Origin: Lachnospiraceae bacterium UBA3638
GTDB lineage: Bacteria > Bacillota > Clostridia > Lachnospirales > Lachnospiraceae
Direction of reading: 5' to 3'
NCBI GenBank assembly: GCA_002373595.1
Contig: DFKT01000062.1
Coordinates: forward strand, 1-30,960
DNA length: 30,960 bases
In this document: positions 25,598 through 30,960 of the stretch, piece by piece
Position numbering within the stretch: position 1 is the first letter of the stretch
Layout: every line of letters starts with the position of its first letter
Notes under the pieces: model-generated
The model's input: the letters and a program-made list of their open reading frames with translations, nothing else
Database searches by the model: none
Told to the model about the DNA's origin: nothing
Translations under genes and position numbers: made by a program

Positions 25598-26037
25598 TAA
25601 ATGATGATGCCTTTGGACGCAAGACTCTTGATAGCATTCTTGGGACTAACCTTTGCTTCGCGTCCGTTCCAGCTTTCTGTGTTCCAGACTTCCGCTCTGC
25701 CATCGGTGGTTCCCACTATGGTCACATCTTTTACAAGTCCTGCGTATTCTTTGAGATGAGAGGGTACCAGAATGCGTCCGTGCTCATCGACTTCCACCTC
25801 GGCGCTTCCTGCACCGAAGAATCTCTTGATCTCCCTTGCTTCGTCATCAAAGTTAGGGAGCTGTGCGAGTTTCTCGCTGAATGTGTTCCACTCTTCGGAT
25901 GAATAAATGGTGAGACAGGTATCGATACCTTTGGCGATAACAAACCTCTCTCCAAGCAATGTACGGAACTTAGAGGGCACGCTCATTCTGCCCTTTGCGT
26001 CTATCGTATGATGAAATTCTCCGATAAGTCCCGCCAT
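25597..26037 (-). CDS. mraZ: Transcriptional regulator MraZ
   Basis: MraZ is a SpoVT/AbrB-type DNA-binding protein that forms a ring and represses the division cluster from repeated TGGG-containing boxes. It has two related halves: GEFHHTIDAKGRMSVPSKFR (about residues 5-24) and AEVEVDEHGRILVPSHLKEYAG (about 80-102), each with the DxxGR motif. The start at 26037 gives the usual MAGLIGEFHH N-terminus and a 146-residue protein; a start four codons earlier is possible. The strong ribosome binding site is not obvious: the upstream stretch GTGGGATATAAT is taken up by a putative MraZ box. It opens the mraZ-rsmH-ftsL-ftsI-ftsW-ftsQ unit. Confidence 0.96.
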   Translation of the reverse strand: MAGLIGEFHHTIDAKGRMSVPSKFRTLLGERFVIAKGIDTCLTIYSSEEWNTFSEKLAQLPNFDDEAREIKRFFGAGSAEVEVDEHGRILVPSHLKEYAGLVKDVTIVGTTDGRAEVWNTESWNGREAKVSPKNAIKSLASKGIII

Positions 26038-26043
26038 ATTATA

Positions 26044-26080
26044 TCCCACTTTATGGAATTTTCATCCCATTTCATCCCAC
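26044..26080 (-). promoter_or_regulatory. MraZ-box-like repeats in the mraZ leader
   Basis: Three copies of RTGGGA occur on the minus strand at 26075-26080, 26065-26070 and 26044-26049. The first two are exactly 10 bases apart (TGGGATGAAA twice), the third 21 bases further. MraZ proteins are known to bind direct repeats of this kind. They lie just downstream of the likely start of transcription, fitting autoregulation by roadblock or occlusion. Confidence 0.7.
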
Positions 26081-26089
26081 AACACTGAT

Positions 26090-26118
26090 ATAATAACCCA
26101 CCCATGGGATAAATGCAA
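26090..26118 (-). promoter_or_regulatory. Promoter of the mraZ-led division cluster
   Basis: TTGCAT (26113-26118) and TATTAT (26090-26095) are 17 bases apart on the minus strand. The spacer contains CATGGGTGGGT, two more TGGG words, so MraZ could also bind within the promoter. Confidence 0.65.
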
Positions 26119-26179
26119 GTATTTTTTAAAATTTCTTTAACAATTTGTTCGATTTTTCTCAAGGCCGGATCTGTGACTG

Positions 26180-26220
26180 AAAAAATAAAAAAGACACCTG
26201 CCGATCGGCTGATGTCTTTT
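26180..26220 (-). terminator. Intrinsic terminator after lgt
   Basis: About 40 bases past the lgt stop the minus strand forms AAAAGACA...TGTCTTTT around an inner GCCGATCGGC palindrome, followed by TTTTTTATTTTTT. It closes the ychF-lgt unit and isolates it from the mraZ promoter. The stem read from the other strand is also A/T-flanked, so it may work both ways. Confidence 0.85.
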
Positions 26221-26261
26221 GATCAGAATCTTATCAGATTTTGCAGGAACTATTATTCTTC

Positions 26262-27194
26262 TTACTTATCTTCTGCTGTGGGCTCGCTTTCCGTCTTTGC
26301 CTCGTCCGCTTTCACTTCGTCTGTCTTCACGATCTGAGGCTTCTTTGCTATCTCCATCCTTATCACAATATCCGCAAGGACAGATCCCACAAACATAATG
26401 GCCGCAAGCGCTTCGGATACAGGCATTGTCGTTCCGGGGATAAAGAGTGTATCGGTGCGTATCCTCTCGATGAAGAATCTGCCGAGTCCGTATCCTGCGA
26501 GGTACCAGAGACAAACCTCTCCGTTAAACTTCTTTTTCTTATAGAAGATCATCAGGAGTGCAAATACCAGGAAATTCCACGCGCTCTCATAGAGAAAAGT
26601 GGGATGGACCTGGATGAAATTATCCGCAGAGCTCACATGGGACCAGAGATCGTCCGTGATATCCCTTGCCCTTACTGCGGCAAGAGGCAGTCTCATTGCA
26701 AAAATATTATCAGTATATTCACCAAATACTTCGCGGTTAAAGAAATTCCCCCATCTGCCTATAGCCTGTCCGAGGATAAGTCCGGGCACACAGTAATCAA
26801 GGAGCTTTAACGCTTTATCCTTCTTGATCTTGCAATATACATATCCGGTGATGAATGCTGCGATGACACCTCCGTAGATTGCGAGACCACCCTGTCTGAT
26901 ATAGAAGACGCTGATGGGATTTGATTTATACTCACTCCATCTGAATATGACATAATAGATCCTCGCGCCGATCACGGAGAAAAAAACAACAGGGAAGAAG
27001 AAATCCCAGATATAATCCTTGCTCTCTCCCGCTTTCCGTGCGATCCTGTCCGCTACAAAGCGTCCGAGGAACATGCCGATCACGATGATGATCGCATAAA
27101 ACATGATGTCAAACTTGCCGAAGAGGCTGATCGACCGCGGTACATTCTTAAGATATATATGAAGATTGGGAAAAGCTATATCTCTTTCGCTCAT
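26262..27194 (-). CDS. lgt: Prolipoprotein diacylglyceryl transferase
   Basis: Lgt transfers diacylglycerol from phosphatidylglycerol to the lipobox cysteine of prolipoproteins in the membrane; the DUF4349 lipoprotein in this window would be a client. The 310-residue protein has about seven membrane helices and the signature GRWGNFFNREVFGEYTD (about residues 146-162), with the family's RQGGLAIYGGVIAAF segment earlier (about 99-113) and HPTFLYESAWNF later. The last 40 residues are charged, rich in Glu, Lys and Ala, and probably cytoplasmic; this tail is longer than in many homologues. The ATG overlaps the ychF stop as ATGA. Confidence 0.96.
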   Translation of the reverse strand: MSERDIAFPNLHIYLKNVPRSISLFGKFDIMFYAIIIVIGMFLGRFVADRIARKAGESKDYIWDFFFPVVFFSVIGARIYYVIFRWSEYKSNPISVFYIRQGGLAIYGGVIAAFITGYVYCKIKKDKALKLLDYCVPGLILGQAIGRWGNFFNREVFGEYTDNIFAMRLPLAAVRARDITDDLWSHVSSADNFIQVHPTFLYESAWNFLVFALLMIFYKKKKFNGEVCLWYLAGYGLGRFFIERIRTDTLFIPGTTMPVSEALAAIMFVGSVLADIVIRMEIAKKPQIVKTDEVKADEAKTESEPTAEDK

Positions 27195-28288
27195 ACATTA
27201 AACCTGAAGAGAATTACATCTCCGTCCTTTACGACATAATCCTTTCCTTCAATACCTACCAGGCCCTTTTCTCTCGCAGCCGCAAGGCTTCCGAGTTCAA
27301 GCAGATCTTTGTAATTAACGACTTCAGCTTTAATGAATCCGCGTTCAAAATCGGTATGGATCTTGCCGGCAGCCTGAGGTGCCTTGGTTCCCTTCTTGAT
27401 CGTCCATGCTCGGCACTCATCCTCTCCCGCGGTAAGGAAGCTCATGAGTCCAAGGAGGTCATAGCTTGCTCTGACGAGTTTCTCAAGACCTGACTCCTTC
27501 AATCCGAGAGCCTCAAGGAATTCCTTCTTCTCCTCATCATCAAGCTCAGAGATCTCTTCCTCGGTTCTGGCAGAGATAACAAACACTTCGGATCCTTCCT
27601 TTGCAGCGAATTCGCGGACCTTTTTTACCTGATCATTGCTTGCGCCGTCGTCTGCGAGGTCTCCGTCCTCAACATTTGCGGCGTAGATCACAGGCTTATC
27701 CGTGAGGAGATTAAACTCCTTGCGGTACTTTATCTCATCCTCATCCTCGGTAACAAGGCTTCTCGCAGCGTTATTTGCCTCAAGATGAGCCTTGAACCTC
27801 TCCAGGAGATCAAGTTCCTTGGCTGCAGTCTTATCGATCCTCGCAGTCTTAGCGACCTTGGCGATGCGCTTTTCAAGGACTTCGAGATCCGCAAAGATGA
27901 GCTCGAGGTTAATGGTCTCGATATCTCTGATGGAATCGACGCTTCCGTCCACATGGATGACATTGTCATCATCGAAGCATCTTACAACATGTACGATAGC
28001 ATCAACTTCACGGATGTTTGCAAGGAACTGATTTCCGAGTCCCTCTCCCTTTGATGCACCCTTAACAAGTCCTGCGATATCGACGAACTCTATGGTCGCG
28101 GGAGTAACCTTCTTGGTATGATAGAGCTCACCGAGCTTAACTATCCTCTCATCCGGAACGGCTACTACGCCGACATTCGGATCTATCGTACAAAAGGGGA
28201 AGTTCGCAGCCTGCGCTCCCGCTTTCGTTATCGAATTAAAAAGTGTACTCTTCCCGACATTGGGAAGTCCGACGATTCCTAGTTTCAT
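27191..28288 (-). CDS. ychF: Redox-regulated ATPase YchF (OLA1 family)
   Basis: YchF belongs to the Obg-related translation factor group but prefers ATP; it binds ribosomes and affects stress responses. The 365-residue protein has [15 protein letters not shown] (G1, about residues 6-20), the [14 protein letters not shown] segment, [20 protein letters not shown] (G3), a coiled-coil insertion (about 125-200), and a C-terminal TGS domain with [13 protein letters not shown]. This matches the family throughout. AGGAG lies 12 bases before the ATG, a rather long spacing. The region upstream is the end of an integrated element, so the gene's native promoter may have been moved or replaced by the insertion. 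Confidence 0.97.
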   Translation of the reverse strand: MKLGIVGLPNVGKSTLFNSITKAGAQAANFPFCTIDPNVGVVAVPDERIVKLGELYHTKKVTPATIEFVDIAGLVKGASKGEGLGNQFLANIREVDAIVHVVRCFDDDNVIHVDGSVDSIRDIETINLELIFADLEVLEKRIAKVAKTARIDKTAAKELDLLERFKAHLEANNAARSLVTEDEDEIKYRKEFNLLTDKPVIYAANVEDGDLADDGASNDQVKKVREFAAKEGSEVFVISARTEEEISELDDEEKKEFLEALGLKESGLEKLVRASYDLLGLMSFLTAGEDECRAWTIKKGTKAPQAAGKIHTDFERGFIKAEVVNYKDLLELGSLAAAREKGLVGIEGKDYVVKDGDVILFRFNV

Positions 28289-28396
28289 AATATTTTATAT
28301 CTCCTTAAAAAGTCTTTATTTTACGGGCTTTCCGCGTTTCGCGATTTCGACCGGGCACCACATCGGGCACCATCTGTTTTCATTTCGCATTAAGTT
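28289..28396. other. Probable element-chromosome junction (att region)
   Basis: This 108-base gap lies between the integrase stop and ychF. It holds a direct repeat CGGGCACCA at 28352-28360 and 28364-28372, twelve bases apart, which could be integrase arm-binding sites, and the self-complementary words TCGCGA and CGCG near 28334-28344. Integrases of this kind usually sit next to one attachment site, so the crossover point should lie here. The other end of the element is outside the window, so the core sequence cannot be fixed. Confidence 0.45.
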
Positions 28397-29527
28397 TTAT
28401 ACCACTTTTAACGCATCAGCCACGAGATCAATCTCTCTGTGTTTCTCATCTTCCGTAATATGTACGTATAGATTCATTGTGATTCCGATGTTGGAATGAC
28501 CTAAAATCTTCTGCAGAGTCTTGGGTTTCATCCCACCTTCAATGCATCTGGTAGCAAAAGTATGTCTCAGTACATGCATTGAAAATCTCGGAATGCCTAT
28601 ACGGTCACAATACTTAAACAAGCCAGTGTCATAGGTGCTGTTCTTAACCGGTGTACCCTTTCTGCATAGAAAGACGGTATCGCTCCATTCAATCGGAACG
28701 AGCTTTAAGCTCTTGTTTTTTGCTTTTTGATTCTCAAGAATGCGGATTGCTTCATCTGTAAGTGGAATGGTGCGATAGCCGGATTTACTCTTAGGTGGGC
28801 CAACTCTCCATTCGCCTACGCTATAGCGATACTCCATCGTCCTCTCAATCTTCATGGTTCGATTTTTGAAGTCGATATCACTCCACTTAAGTCCTATAAG
28901 CTCTCCAGTACGAAGTCCGGTCTGTAATACGAAGCGATATTGATTCTCATAGCTGTAACCAACCACAGCTTCTAAAAACTTCTTCTGAACATCAATCGTA
29001 AGAGCTTCTTTCTTCTCAGAAGGCTTTCCCATATCGCTCTTTAACGACCTCTTGCACGGATTTGCGATAAGCACATCGTTTTCCTTCGCAAACTCAAACA
29101 TGTTATAAAGAGCAATTCGTGTCTGATATATGGTAGTCGTCTTATAACCTTCTTCTGCCATGTTGGAAAATATCTTTTGACAATGAATCGGTTTTACATC
29201 TGTCAAAAGCTTGTTTCCAATTACGCCCTTGATATTGCGTTCATATCGTTCCGAATAGTTTCTGACCGTATTCGGTCTCACTGTCTGCTTTTTGATTCCT
29301 ATCCAATACTCAAACCAGGCATCTACGAGCATATCCGCAGCCTGATCCAAATCACTGTGTTTATCAATATATGTAGCATCAGCGAGCCATTGTTTTACTT
29401 CTTGAAGTTTCTTGGATTTCTTTTGTCTTCTTTTACCAAATTTATCAACGAATCTTGCTTGGTATGTACCATTGGCTCGTTGAACAATTCCTTCTCCAAG
29501 CTCCTTTCCTTTGAGATCTTTTCCCAT
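28397..29527 (-). CDS. int: Tyrosine recombinase, Tn916-like element integrase
   Basis: The 376-residue site-specific recombinase integrates and excises the element. It has an N-terminal arm-binding segment (about residues 11-45, GEGIVQRANGTYQARFVDKFGKRRQKKSK), a core-binding SAM-like domain (about 60-160), and a catalytic domain with Arg206 (TGLRTGEL), Lys248, His318-x-x-Arg321 (HVLRH), His344 (LGHSNIG) and the nucleophile Tyr354 (NLYVHIT). All catalytic residues are present, so it is probably active. AGGAG precedes the ATG at a normal distance. Length and motif spacing are those of Tn916/phage-type integrases of Firmicutes. The downstream neighbour is ychF, marking the element edge. Confidence 0.95.
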   Translation of the reverse strand: MGKDLKGKELGEGIVQRANGTYQARFVDKFGKRRQKKSKKLQEVKQWLADATYIDKHSDLDQAADMLVDAWFEYWIGIKKQTVRPNTVRNYSERYERNIKGVIGNKLLTDVKPIHCQKIFSNMAEEGYKTTTIYQTRIALYNMFEFAKENDVLIANPCKRSLKSDMGKPSEKKEALTIDVQKKFLEAVVGYSYENQYRFVLQTGLRTGELIGLKWSDIDFKNRTMKIERTMEYRYSVGEWRVGPPKSKSGYRTIPLTDEAIRILENQKAKNKSLKLVPIEWSDTVFLCRKGTPVKNSTYDTGLFKYCDRIGIPRFSMHVLRHTFATRCIEGGMKPKTLQKILGHSNIGITMNLYVHITEDEKHREIDLVADALKVV

Positions 29528-29552
29528 TTAAAGGCTCCTTTCTAAGCTAAAG

Positions 29553-29595
29553 AAGCCCCTAAATCAACTCATGTATTATACACTAATTAGAGGCT
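29553..29595. repeat. Inverted repeat around the integrase -10 region
   Basis: AGCCCCTAA (29553-29561) and TTAGAGGCT (29587-29595) are inverted copies with one mismatch (a G-U pair in RNA). The arms flank the -10 box; the outer arm lies in the promoter spacer. This could be an operator for the excisionase or another element regulator, or a leader hairpin. Confidence 0.4.
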
Positions 29596-29603
29596 CTTTA
29601 CAA
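29575..29603 (-). promoter_or_regulatory. int: Integrase promoter
   Basis: TTGTAA (29598-29603) and a perfect TATAAT (29575-29580) lie 17 bases apart on the minus strand, about 47 bases before the integrase start. This gives int an expression unit separate from the replication genes upstream. Confidence 0.8.
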
Positions 29604-29652
29604 TGTTGTTTCATTTTTCACATGCTCAAAATCCGCTGATATCAAGCATCTT

Positions 29653-29910
29653 TTATATTTCAATGTTATCTGCTATGAATTTTTCAAACTCTCTTCTCTT
29701 CACCAATTTCTTCTTTCCTACATAAAGGACAAAGGGACATCTAGGAGAGCGAAGTAAACTTTCTAGCTTGTTAATCCCGATGTTGGAATACTCGGCAGCC
29801 TCCTTTATGGTGAGTGTCACCTTCGCCTCAATCGGTACCGTCTGCTTCTTCTCTTCTGCCATCTTTGCCAATGTAGAGTCCTTGTAATCCTCGATATTAA
29901 TCATTTCCAT
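29653..29910 (-). CDS. xis: Excisionase (Xis), Tn916 family
   Basis: This 85-residue basic protein has a MerR/Xis-like winged helix: VTLTIKEAAEYSNIGINKLESLLRSPRCPFVLYVGKKKLVKRREFEKFI (about residues 31-79). The VLYVGKKKLVKRREFE end is characteristic of Tn916-type excisionases, which bend DNA at the element ends and turn the integrase towards excision. The start at 29910 is chosen because AGGAGG lies nine bases upstream, inside the last codons of the helicase loader gene, which it overlaps by 14 bases. It stands directly before the int promoter. Confidence 0.88.
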   Translation of the reverse strand: MEMINIEDYKDSTLAKMAEEKKQTVPIEAKVTLTIKEAAEYSNIGINKLESLLRSPRCPFVLYVGKKKLVKRREFEKFIADNIEI

Positions 29911-30736
29911 CCGAAGGCTCCTCCTTTCCAAATATTTCTTTTAAAATCTCGTGCTTATGCTTACCGGATGCCACACGCTTGCTTTCTGCGGTCTGCATAT
30001 GAATTGGTCGACACATATCAAGGATACGGTCTGAAATTCGAGCAAACATAAGCTCCTGCTCATTTACATTCTTTAAACTTGCCAAATCCAAATTTGTGGT
30101 AACGATGAGAGGCTTTCCCGAAGTCCATCTTCGGTTGATCACGTTGCAGATATTCTGCAAGGCAAAGTCGGAATCCTGCTCTGCTCCCAAATCATCAATA
30201 ATCAGAAGCGAATAAGAATCTAACGACTTCACATACTCTTCTGCATCGAACTTGGAGATATTGGATATTCTGGCAAAGTCCGTCATCAAAACTTTCTTCT
30301 CATGTTCTAAGAGGGCATTGGCTATGGCAGCCGCCATATATGTCTTTCCTGAGCCCAAATCGCCCCATAAAAGAAGTCCGATATGTTCCTGCCTAACCTT
30401 GTCCCAGTTCTCTACATAGCGCTTTGCCATGGCCATCTGAGGCACTGTGCCATCATCATTCTCAAAGGTCCAATTCCACATGCGACGATCTGTAAAACAA
30501 ACGCCTTTATAACGTTCCACCGTCTGCCTATGTTCACGTCGCTCATGTTCCTCACGGTCACGACGAATTTTCTCTTCACGACACTTACAGGTACTCGGGC
30601 GCTTATCTGATTTAAAGAACTCATTATATTCAGGGAGTCTTACCTCCAATGGACCTCCACAACGAGAACAGTGCAATAAACCGTCTTCACCCATAAAGCT
30701 ATCTTCCACTTCTCTTTCATTCCAAAATGTATTCAT
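29897..30736 (-). CDS. DnaC-like helicase loader ATPase
   Basis: The 279-residue AAA+ protein resembles DnaC/DnaI and IstB, loaders that place the replicative helicase on DNA. An N-terminal zinc motif (LHCSRCGGP... STCKCREE, about residues 24-55) is followed by a charged helix, then the ATPase: Walker A GDLGSGKTYMAAAIAN (about 126-141), Walker B LLIIDDLGAE (about 181-190), sensor-1-like LIVTTNLD (about 214-221) and an arginine in RISDRILDMC. In Tn916-type elements such a gene sits beside the replication initiator, as here. Its ATG overlaps the initiator stop by one base (TGATG), with GGGGAGGA upstream. Confidence 0.9.
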   Translation of the reverse strand: MNTFWNEREVEDSFMGEDGLLHCSRCGGPLEVRLPEYNEFFKSDKRPSTCKCREEKIRRDREEHERREHRQTVERYKGVCFTDRRMWNWTFENDDGTVPQMAMAKRYVENWDKVRQEHIGLLLWGDLGSGKTYMAAAIANALLEHEKKVLMTDFARISNISKFDAEEYVKSLDSYSLLIIDDLGAEQDSDFALQNICNVINRRWTSGKPLIVTTNLDLASLKNVNEQELMFARISDRILDMCRPIHMQTAESKRVASGKHKHEILKEIFGKEEPSDGND

Positions 30737-30960
30737 CAAAACGTATCCTCCCCATATTTATAAGATGTTATTGTCTCTTGTTTATTATTGTTATTAGTAG
30801 CCGGTTTACCGCCCCATGAAGAGGTGGTTTTCCTACCCTTATACGGTCGGTTTTCTGTACCTACTACAGCCGGTTTTCCGACGATACTTGTATCCGGCAC
30901 TTTCACATAAATCATGTTCGCCCGACCTTTGGTCATTCGCTGCTTCTCCACAAGTCCTGC
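30736..30960 (-). CDS. Replication initiator protein A, C-terminal part (cut by window edge)
   Basis: An open frame comes in from the right edge and ends at 30736. The visible 74 residues start AGLVEKQRMTKGRANMIYVK, the wing of a winged helix as found in RepA_N-type initiators (plasmids and Tn916-like elements), followed by a low-complexity linker (KPAVVGTENRPYKGRKTTSSWGG, then four Asn). It is coupled to the helicase loader downstream, and the two would replicate the excised circular form. The remaining N-terminal part is outside the window. The identification is from one motif and the neighbourhood. Confidence 0.7.
   Translation of the reverse strand, partial: AGLVEKQRMTKGRANMIYVKVPDTSIVGKPAVVGTENRPYKGRKTTSSWGGKPATNNNNKQETITSYKYGEDTF

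Noticed and set aside
26037..26045. TATAAT immediately before the mraZ start as the main promoter (leaderless mRNA)
   Set aside because: No acceptable -35 box lies 16-18 bases upstream, while a better promoter with a 17-base spacer is found at 26090-26118.
28352..28372. Short direct repeats CGGGCACCA as a CRISPR remnant
   Set aside because: Only two copies with a three-base gap; they fit integrase binding sites better, and no cas genes are present.
1..30960. tRNA, rRNA or CRISPR arrays
   Set aside because: I saw no cloverleaf with a T-loop GTTCRA in a suitable setting, no rRNA segments and no regularly spaced repeats; a covariance-model scan would settle this.

Overview
The window looks like the chromosome of a Gram-positive anaerobe of the Clostridia, most likely a Lachnospiraceae-type bacterium. 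This is an inference from content, not a database match. The clues are strong AGGAGG ribosome binding sites, sigma-A type promoters, a division cluster of mraZ-rsmH-ftsL-ftsI-ftsW-ftsQ-ftsZ order, a 1417-residue fused 2-hydroxyacyl-CoA dehydratase activase-type protein, a DUF4349 lipoprotein, and a Tn916-like recombination module. Nearly every gene reads on the minus strand, so the window runs backwards along the transcription units.

Left edge (1-2650) is visibly more AT-rich and accessory in character. It holds the tail of a MATE efflux pump on the plus strand, two broken methyltransferase pieces lying in opposite orientations, then a minus-strand run of fluC/crcB (fluoride channel), a pair of short-chain chromate transporters (chrA) and an unrecognised four-helix membrane protein. 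A roughly 205-bp palindromic element with near-perfect inverted ends (2746-2950) separates this region from the housekeeping backbone.

Backbone part 1 (3000-15713) could be one long transcription unit. It starts at a strong promoter at 15685-15713 that is preceded by three phased 11-bp A-rich repeats. In transcription order it carries the fused activase-like protein, a rhomboid-like membrane protein with a C-terminal zinc ribbon, a truncated sigma-70-like protein, an unknown 136-residue protein translationally coupled to it, an M16C (presequence protease-like) metallopeptidase, upp, a DUF4349 lipoprotein, era and recO. I see no convincing terminator inside it.

Backbone part 2 (15752-26118): the mraZ promoter region, with MraZ-box-like TGGGA repeats, leads into mraZ-rsmH-ftsL-ftsI-ftsW-ftsQ. 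A second promoter then serves ftsZ, followed by a small unknown protein and nrdR, which ends at a textbook intrinsic terminator. That terminator sits directly before the ribosome binding site of a cysteine desulfurase gene, which is followed by a PHP phosphatase gene. The cell-wall precursor genes often found in this cluster (mraY, murD, murG) and ftsA are absent from it here.

Backbone part 3 and mobile end (26180-30960): ychF and lgt overlap by ATGA and end in a terminator. Immediately upstream of ychF begins an integrated element, of which we see the end: tyrosine integrase, excisionase, DnaC-like helicase loader, and the 3' end of a replication initiator that runs off the window. The integrase has its own excellent promoter.

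The most interesting unexplained group is the rhomboid-like/zinc-ribbon protein, the truncated sigma-like protein and the coupled 136-residue protein (9462-11402), which together could be a membrane-to-RNA-polymerase regulatory module. This is a hypothesis only.
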